From Streptomyces sp. 150FB (GTDB lineage: Bacteria > Actinomycetota > Actinomycetes > Streptomycetales > Streptomycetaceae): a stretch of 64,000 nt of DNA. Each line of letters opens with the position of its first letter. Position 1 is the stretch's first letter. Both the position numbers and the translations under genes were made by a program. Below the pieces are notes generated by a model. That model ran no database searches and was not told the origin of the DNA. It saw only the letters and a program-made list of their open reading frames with translations. The DNA lies in the NCBI RefSeq assembly GCF_000818195.1, contig NZ_JTHL01000002.1:39323-103322 (forward strand). The letters are read 5' to 3'. Below, piece after piece: positions 60,009 through 64,000 of this stretch.

Positions 60009-60441
60009 ATGAACCCTTGCACGCATATGGTGCGTGCCGGCGTGCTGGCGGCCGTGCTTGTCAAGGCCTGCAGCGTCGCCGGATGCACCGGACACCAGGC
60101 GCAGGACCACAGCACCGGCGCACAGCGCCAGACCACTGCGCCCCCGACGCCGAACGCCCGCACCGCTGACGCCCCGAGTCCTCAGCCCAGCTTCAGTAAG
60201 CAGCCGTTGACCGCGTGGCCCGACAAGCCCTTCACGAACAGTGCGCCCTTCCACTGGGATGGCGAGCCGGCGGCGATCGCCGCCGGCTACGCGGCGGCAG
60301 ACTTCCGCGTGCAGATGCGGAACACGTGGCACCTGTCCCTGAGGAAGCACTCAGAAGAAGAAGACCTTCAGCGGAACGCCCTACCTGACCTTCACCGATG
60401 AACTCAGGAAGGGCAAGCAGTTGGAGGTCCCTCGGGGTTAG
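60009..60441 (+). pseudogene. Lipoprotein gene with a frameshift
   Basis: The ATG at 60009 starts a signal sequence (VRAGVLAAVLVKACSVAGC) with a lipobox VAGC. A Thr/Pro linker and a domain (FHWDGEPAAIAAGYAAADFRVQM) follow. Near 60352, within a GAAGAAGAAG run, the frame must change to reach the plausible end (KKKTFSGTPYLTFTDELRKG) at 60441. Without the shift the protein stops at 60401. Confidence 0.5.
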
Positions 60442-60840
60442 CCGGTGGGCTCGACGCGCACGACGTCCAACTCGACGCCGTCGCTGACGTCGCGCCCACC
60501 GGTGACCTCGACGGTCACGACCAGGCGGGGTCGGGCCGACGGTGCCCCGTCCTGCTCGACGGCCAGGATCGCACCCGGTTGCTGGAGCCCGGGGGCGATC
60601 TCGCCATAGGAGACCAGCGACTGCGGGTTGGCCGACGAAACGGCCCTCCCGAAGGATCCGACGAAGCGGATCGACGACGACCGCCGACGGACGGAGATCT
60701 CCTGCGCCGGGCCGGCCTCGCGGCGACCGGACGAAGCACTCGGGGCGGGGGAAGATCCGTCAAACGTTTCCGCGGGCGCCCCGCCGTCACTCAGGCGGAG
60801 GGTCGAGGTGCAAGCTCGCGCCAAGCCCCCGCTCGGCTGG
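60438..60840 (-). pseudogene. C-terminal fragment of an exported-type protein
   Basis: The frame ends at 60438 with a protein-like tail (LVSYGEIAPGLQQPGAILAVEQDG, LVVTVEVTGGRDVSDGVELDVVRVEP). Toward 60840 it enters the AT-richer insertion and loses protein character, so the front is missing. Stop codons of this frame and the lipoprotein overlap. Confidence 0.45.
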
Positions 60841-61446
60841 CTTCTTGTTGGTCGAGGGAGGCCAGTTACCCGATTGATCGAGTGGAAGAGGAGGAACGTA
60901 GGCAGTGGCCAGCTTCCCACGGGCAGTTATCTCGTCGATTACGAGTCCATAATGGCAAGTTATAAAGTTGAAGACAGCCGGGAGCATCAGGTCACCCGGA
61001 TTCGCGGACCGATGTTTATCCATGGCGGACTTGATGAGAAATGGGCCTTCTCCGTATGCTGGGCGGCTCGTTAAGAGGTCGAAAGATTCACAGCGAGTGG
61101 AGTCGACGCAGCGATCCAATGTATCCATACCATCTCCACCCGAAAAAATGACGATTGCCTCCCTTCCTTCAGATAGTTTTTTGAGGATTTTAGGGGTCAC
61201 TCCGATTAGCCCAAAGGTCTCGAAGCAGAAACTCCATTCTGCGATTGACCCTGCCCTCAGCGTCGACATTTCCGACGCCTTTGGGCGTACGTTTACGCTT
61301 TCTTCCTCTGAGAGTTTCGAGATCACACCTGGGGTAGCTCCATATATTTCCAGAACTCTAGTGGGAGTGATATTTCGAGTAAAGCTAAGGCAAAAAGATG
61401 GATATCTGTTGCTGTCGATCCAGGACCATGGGGAATTACTTTTCAC
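60787..61446 (-). CDS. DUF6461-like protein
   Basis: A 219-residue protein from the GTG at 61446 (GGGAG ribosome site). It has the DUF6461 pattern: SFCLSFTRNITPTRVLEIYGA, GSIAEWSFCFETFGLIGVTPKILKKLS, EAIVIFSGGDGMDTLDRCVDS, then RSANPGDLMLP. Base composition is clearly more AT-rich than flanking genes. The last 15 residues run into the neighbouring fragment and may not be original. It lies 74 bp downstream of the secreted nuclease gene; such genes often sit beside toxins, so an immunity role is possible but unproven. Confidence 0.75.
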   Translation of the reverse strand: MKSNSPWSWIDSNRYPSFCLSFTRNITPTRVLEIYGATPGVISKLSEEESVNVRPKASEMSTLRAGSIAEWSFCFETFGLIGVTPKILKKLSEGREAIVIFSGGDGMDTLDRCVDSTRCESFDLLTSRPAYGEGPFLIKSAMDKHRSANPGDLMLPAVFNFITCHYGLVIDEITARGKLATAYVPPLPLDQSGNWPPSTNKKPAERGLGASLHLDPPPE

Positions 61447-61466
61447 TCTATTCTCCCTGCGCGTCA

Positions 61467-61501
61467 GCCGAGTCCCGCCCCTTTCGTAGGCAGGACTCGG
61501 C
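61467..61501 (-). terminator. Hairpin between nuclease and DUF6461 genes
   Basis: A 9-bp stem (61467-61475 with 61493-61501) has a 17-base loop. It may attenuate or end the nuclease transcript. Confidence 0.6.
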
Positions 61502-61520
61502 GGAGCTCAACTATTAATGT

Positions 61521-62876
61521 TTATGCGACCACAGCTACTAGGTAGGCTTCCCCGTCCATTATGCGGCTTGTAGAGGCAAATGTCCCCAGCGCGGCTCCGG
61601 CTGCCCTGTTCTGAGGGAACGGAACGTGGCCTCGGATGCATTTCTCGTTCCCAGTTGGATTGGGGCGACCGGCCCTCGCGAAATATCCGTACGTTCCGTT
61701 GGCCTGGAGCTGCGGTACTACTTCCGCGCATAGAAGTCCCGCAGTTCCTCCCTGCTCCGTTCTTGCGAATGGATATTCGTCACAGGAGTCTTCGGAGACG
61801 GTTTCATCCGGAACGGGGATGAAGGTGTTATCTTCACACGTTGCCGTCCGGTTATTTTTGGATTGTTCATCGTCCGCTAGACGGCGAAGCGGGCTGGCCG
61901 CAGTCCCCCATGCGTCTATCAGCCTCTTTTGGGCAAAGTCATAGGTCGCGGCCGCTGCACCATATTTGGAAACAGGAAACACAACTTCAGCCTTGAAGTC
62001 TGGGTGGACGCACCCTTGCGAATTTCCTACTGCGGCATCGCAACGAACCTGGTTGGGCTCTTTCCACTCTGCTGGAGCCAGGGGGAGTCCAGCAACCGGC
62101 CAAGCCAGCATTGACATGCTCGGGGTACCCACGTGCTCGTCACCTGCCGTGACGGGCATGCTAAATTTTAGGTCTTTTGTTACCGTCTCGCCGAGGCCGA
62201 CGAGCTGTGGTGTGGCCCAATCTCCCCCGACGCTGCAAGCGGTAGGTGCACAGGTTGCGTTGAACTGGGCGAGTTGCGCGGCCAGAATGGGGTTTGTTCC
62301 GACAACAGCAGTCAGTTGCACGGAAATGGTTTCATTCCACGTGGTGGAGGTCGTTGACAGAGCGTATGAGAGGTCAACAGTCCACAGCGATTCACCTATG
62401 GGAATCCCTTTTACGTCAAGCGTTGTCCCCTCTATCGTTAGCCCTTTTTCGCAGAAGCTGCCGCGATCGACTTTTCGGGTACCGGGTGTCGTGGTGCAGG
62501 TTGCATCGGCCGACGACTCGACAGACTTGGCACTCTTGACGTGAAAGCGCGCTAGGTTCTTAGCCGCTTGCCTCTTCAGAGCCGGGCTCAAATTCTTGGG
62601 TATCCCACCTGTTATTTTGGTGCAAACCTCATAGACTCCGGACGATCTCTGTTTCGAATCGGCCGGAGTTTTCCTACAGTTTTGTGTAGACTCTTTGATC
62701 TCGCTGATGGCGGTTTCCGGGGGTGGGGAGGCAGGGAGAGCGCTCGGATCGAGAGTGCCGACCAGTTTGTAACCCGCAGGCACATTGAGTGAATCGGCCG
62801 CCGTGGCCGGTGTGTTCAGCAGTCCCAGCGATGCCGCTGCTGTGAGCGAGAGTAGGATGCTCGATAAACGCTGCAT
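61521..62876 (-). CDS. Secreted protein with C-terminal NucA/NucB-type nuclease domain
   Basis: A 451-residue protein from the ATG at 62876. A signal peptide (LSSILLSLTAAASLGLL, cut near ATAAD) leads to a Cys-containing domain of about 300 residues that I do not recognise. The C-terminal 120 residues carry SCDEYPFARTEQGG and a final NEKCIRGHVPFPQNRAAGAALGTF; the CDEYPFA signature is that of NucA/NucB DNases. About ten cysteines suggest disulfides. It is AT-rich relative to the window. It could be an antibacterial or nutrient nuclease. Confidence 0.8.
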   Translation of the reverse strand: MQRLSSILLSLTAAASLGLLNTPATAADSLNVPAGYKLVGTLDPSALPASPPPETAISEIKESTQNCRKTPADSKQRSSGVYEVCTKITGGIPKNLSPALKRQAAKNLARFHVKSAKSVESSADATCTTTPGTRKVDRGSFCEKGLTIEGTTLDVKGIPIGESLWTVDLSYALSTTSTTWNETISVQLTAVVGTNPILAAQLAQFNATCAPTACSVGGDWATPQLVGLGETVTKDLKFSMPVTAGDEHVGTPSMSMLAWPVAGLPLAPAEWKEPNQVRCDAAVGNSQGCVHPDFKAEVVFPVSKYGAAAATYDFAQKRLIDAWGTAASPLRRLADDEQSKNNRTATCEDNTFIPVPDETVSEDSCDEYPFARTEQGGTAGLLCAEVVPQLQANGTYGYFARAGRPNPTGNEKCIRGHVPFPQNRAAGAALGTFASTSRIMDGEAYLVAVVA

Positions 62877-62885
62877 ATTTCTTCC

Positions 62886-62915
62886 AATTCTGGTCATGCG
62901 AATTCTGGTCATGCG
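62886..62915. repeat. 15-bp tandem duplication at the nuclease start
   Basis: AATTCTGGTCATGCG is repeated twice in direct succession just upstream of the ATG at 62876, creating two extra in-frame ATG codons (MTRIRMTRI). It affects where translation starts. Confidence 0.75.
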
Positions 62916-63404
62916 AAAAATTCTGACGATCTTGCATGGGCACGGTAAATATAGATGTACGGACCTTCGACCGGTAGAGGTTGTTGAAAGTTGGCTGGAT
63001 TAGTCGATTTTCTATCTTGTGAATTTCTTTGCGAATTTACACCCCATACACCAAAAATCCAAGAAATCAACATCATGTTGCTATTATCCGCCCTTCAGTC
63101 GTATTTTTCTGTATCGGCTCATTTGTATAAAAAATCCGCTACTTCTCCTCTCGGTTGGGTGAGGTGCGGCGACGGGAGGAAGGTCTGGGTGCGAGTCAGG
63201 AAGCCGTCGGCCACTACCGCACGCTGGCCGAGGCGCGTCTCCATCGTTAAGGTCGCGGCCTGGCTCGAAGACCTTCCGCAGTAATCCTGCAACGGCGCGC
63301 CGCCTGGCCGAAGGGGTAGGTCCTCCAGACACCGTTGCCGGTGTATACCTCTGGCCATTGCTGCCGGTGGAAGCGAACCCGACCTCCCCCTGGCAGTAAC
63401 GACC

Positions 63405-63445
63405 GCGCCCTCTGCTGGGCCCTCAACGGGTCTGGCAGAGGGCGC
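63405..63445 (+). terminator. Terminator in a gene-poor stretch
   Basis: An 11-bp perfect stem (63405-63415 with 63435-63445) is followed by TTTC. The 63161-63404 stretch before it holds only remnants; a plus-strand frame near 63175-63230 reads SQEAVGHYRTLAEARLHR before stopping. Confidence 0.65.
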
Positions 63446-63461
63446 TTTCGTGCGTGTGGGG

Positions 63462-63590
63462 TCAGTCGTCCAGGTTGATGACGAAGTCGACGACGGTGGT
63501 ATCGTCCCGGCGGACGATCGGATGAGCCACCTCGACGATGCGTCCCGTATCGGCGATGTGGCGGTGGGTGTACCGCAGCACTGGGGCGCC
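63462..63590 (-). pseudogene. C-terminal fragment of a GntR/UTRA regulator
   Basis: About 42 codons (APVLRYTHRHIADTGRIVEV, then AHPIVRRDDTTVVDFVINLD) match the last strands of UTRA-domain regulators. Upstream it joins the duplicated 110-bp segment in an unrelated frame. The DNA-binding domain is missing. Confidence 0.65.
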
Positions 63591-63694
63591 ACGATCTCCC
63601 GCCCAATCAGACCAGATAGCGCCCAGCCAGGCCCTGTCGGCGGGGCTCACCCACGCCCGGCAACAGCACGAGAAGAGCAGGACCGGTGATCGGC
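63585..63694. repeat. About 110-bp direct repeat, copy 2
   Basis: Matches 49869-49988. It begins exactly where the GntR fragment ends, so it marks a recombination junction. Confidence 0.85.
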
Positions 63695-63871
63695 CCAACA
63701 CCGTGGAAGATCATCTACAAGCCAACCGACTGCCGCCGCGAACGCGCCATGTCCCGCTCGCTCAGCAGCGTCCGGCATGAGAGGGCGCGCCGAGCTGTCG
63801 GTGAAGTAGGCAAATACGTCTTCGCGCCCCGGGCTGCTGACGGCCTTGCCGGCGCTGGCTACGATGCGGGC

Positions 63872-64000
63872 ATGGACGGTTTCCGGATCACGTACACAGT
63901 TGAGTGCGCAGAGGCACTGGAGAAGCTGTCCCCTGCTCGGCGCTCGCTCCTCGAGCGGGGCCTGAAGGTCCTCGCCCGGGACCCGTACCACAAGGCCACA
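63872..64000 (+). CDS. RelE/ParE-like toxin, 3' partial
   Basis: The last 43 codons of the window (ITYTVECAEALEKLSPARRSL, then ERGLKVLARDPYHKAT) match the start of RelE/ParE-superfamily toxins, ribosome-dependent mRNases or gyrase inhibitors. The gene runs off the end. The frame is open further upstream, but the ATG at 63872 fits the family. No typical antitoxin gene is seen just upstream; it may lie beyond the window or be lost. Confidence 0.65.
   Translation, partial: MDGFRITYTVECAEALEKLSPARRSLLERGLKVLARDPYHKAT

Noticed and set aside
63647..63991. 114-codon minus-strand frame at the window end
   Set aside because: It is antisense to the RelE/ParE-like gene and to the duplicated segment and has shadow-type composition.
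1..64000. CRISPR arrays, tRNA or rRNA genes, linear-plasmid telomeres
   Set aside because: No regularly spaced repeats, cloverleaf-like sequences or terminal palindrome clusters were recognised by eye.

Overview
This is a GC-rich actinobacterial sequence, most likely Streptomyces. It uses GTG as well as ATG starts, has GGAGG-type ribosome sites and long GC-rich hairpin terminators, and carries families typical of that genus: WhiB, RRQRL zinc-binding protein, Spd-like membrane proteins, UTRA-type GntR regulators and IS21. A partition pair, a replication module and a complete transfer block suggest a conjugative plasmid, possibly linear, or a large integrative element. No telomere, tRNA gene or CRISPR array was seen. 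Both window ends cut genes.

Layout. 0-3 kb: parA (5' end missing, apparently rearranged) and parB, a terminator, a small hypothetical gene and a methyltransferase. 3.1-9.2 kb: an inserted island with IS1182 and integrase remnants, an Fe(II)/2-oxoglutarate oxygenase coupled to an alpha/beta hydrolase, a large HTH regulator and an IS5-type remnant. 9.2-9.9 kb: a decayed second copy of two backbone genes. 9.9-11.7 kb: a zinc-ribbon protein and a kinase-like protein.

11.7-32.7 kb: a minus-strand block of about 28 genes, many joined by 4-base ATGA or GTGA overlaps. It encodes a simplified type IV secretion apparatus (VirB4-like ATPase, a VirB3/VirB4-N-like protein, a VirB6-like channel protein, a small membrane subunit and a two-domain peptidoglycan hydrolase), an FtsK/TraB-type DNA translocase preceded by tandem repeats resembling a clt transfer site, an Spd-like membrane protein, and accessory genes (WhiB, GGDEF, ASCH-like, a polynucleotide-kinase-like protein and several Cys-rich microproteins). 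A GntR repressor at 33 kb is transcribed divergently, with three matching operators in the shared promoter region, so it probably controls both directions.

34-37.6 kb: a compact cluster of an HTH-kinase fusion, a second P-loop kinase, a 3-hydroxyacid-dehydrogenase-like protein, a HAD phosphatase and an HTH protein. 38.4-41.2 kb: the likely replication module, a winged-helix Rep candidate with two DnaA boxes inside its gene, coupled to a DUF721 (DciA-like) protein. 41.2-43.4 kb: a three-Cys-motif (DUF5131) protein facing its partner TcmP. 45.3-51.8 kb: two CoiA-like proteins on either side of a complete IS21 element that carries an extra gene.

52-60.9 kb: accessory genes including a sigma-factor cassette, plus several frameshifted or truncated genes. 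60.8-63.2 kb: a visibly AT-richer insertion with a secreted NucA/NucB-type nuclease and a DUF6461 protein. The window closes with a GntR fragment, a duplicated 110-bp segment and the start of a RelE/ParE-like toxin. Family names come from motif recognition by eye; no database search was run.
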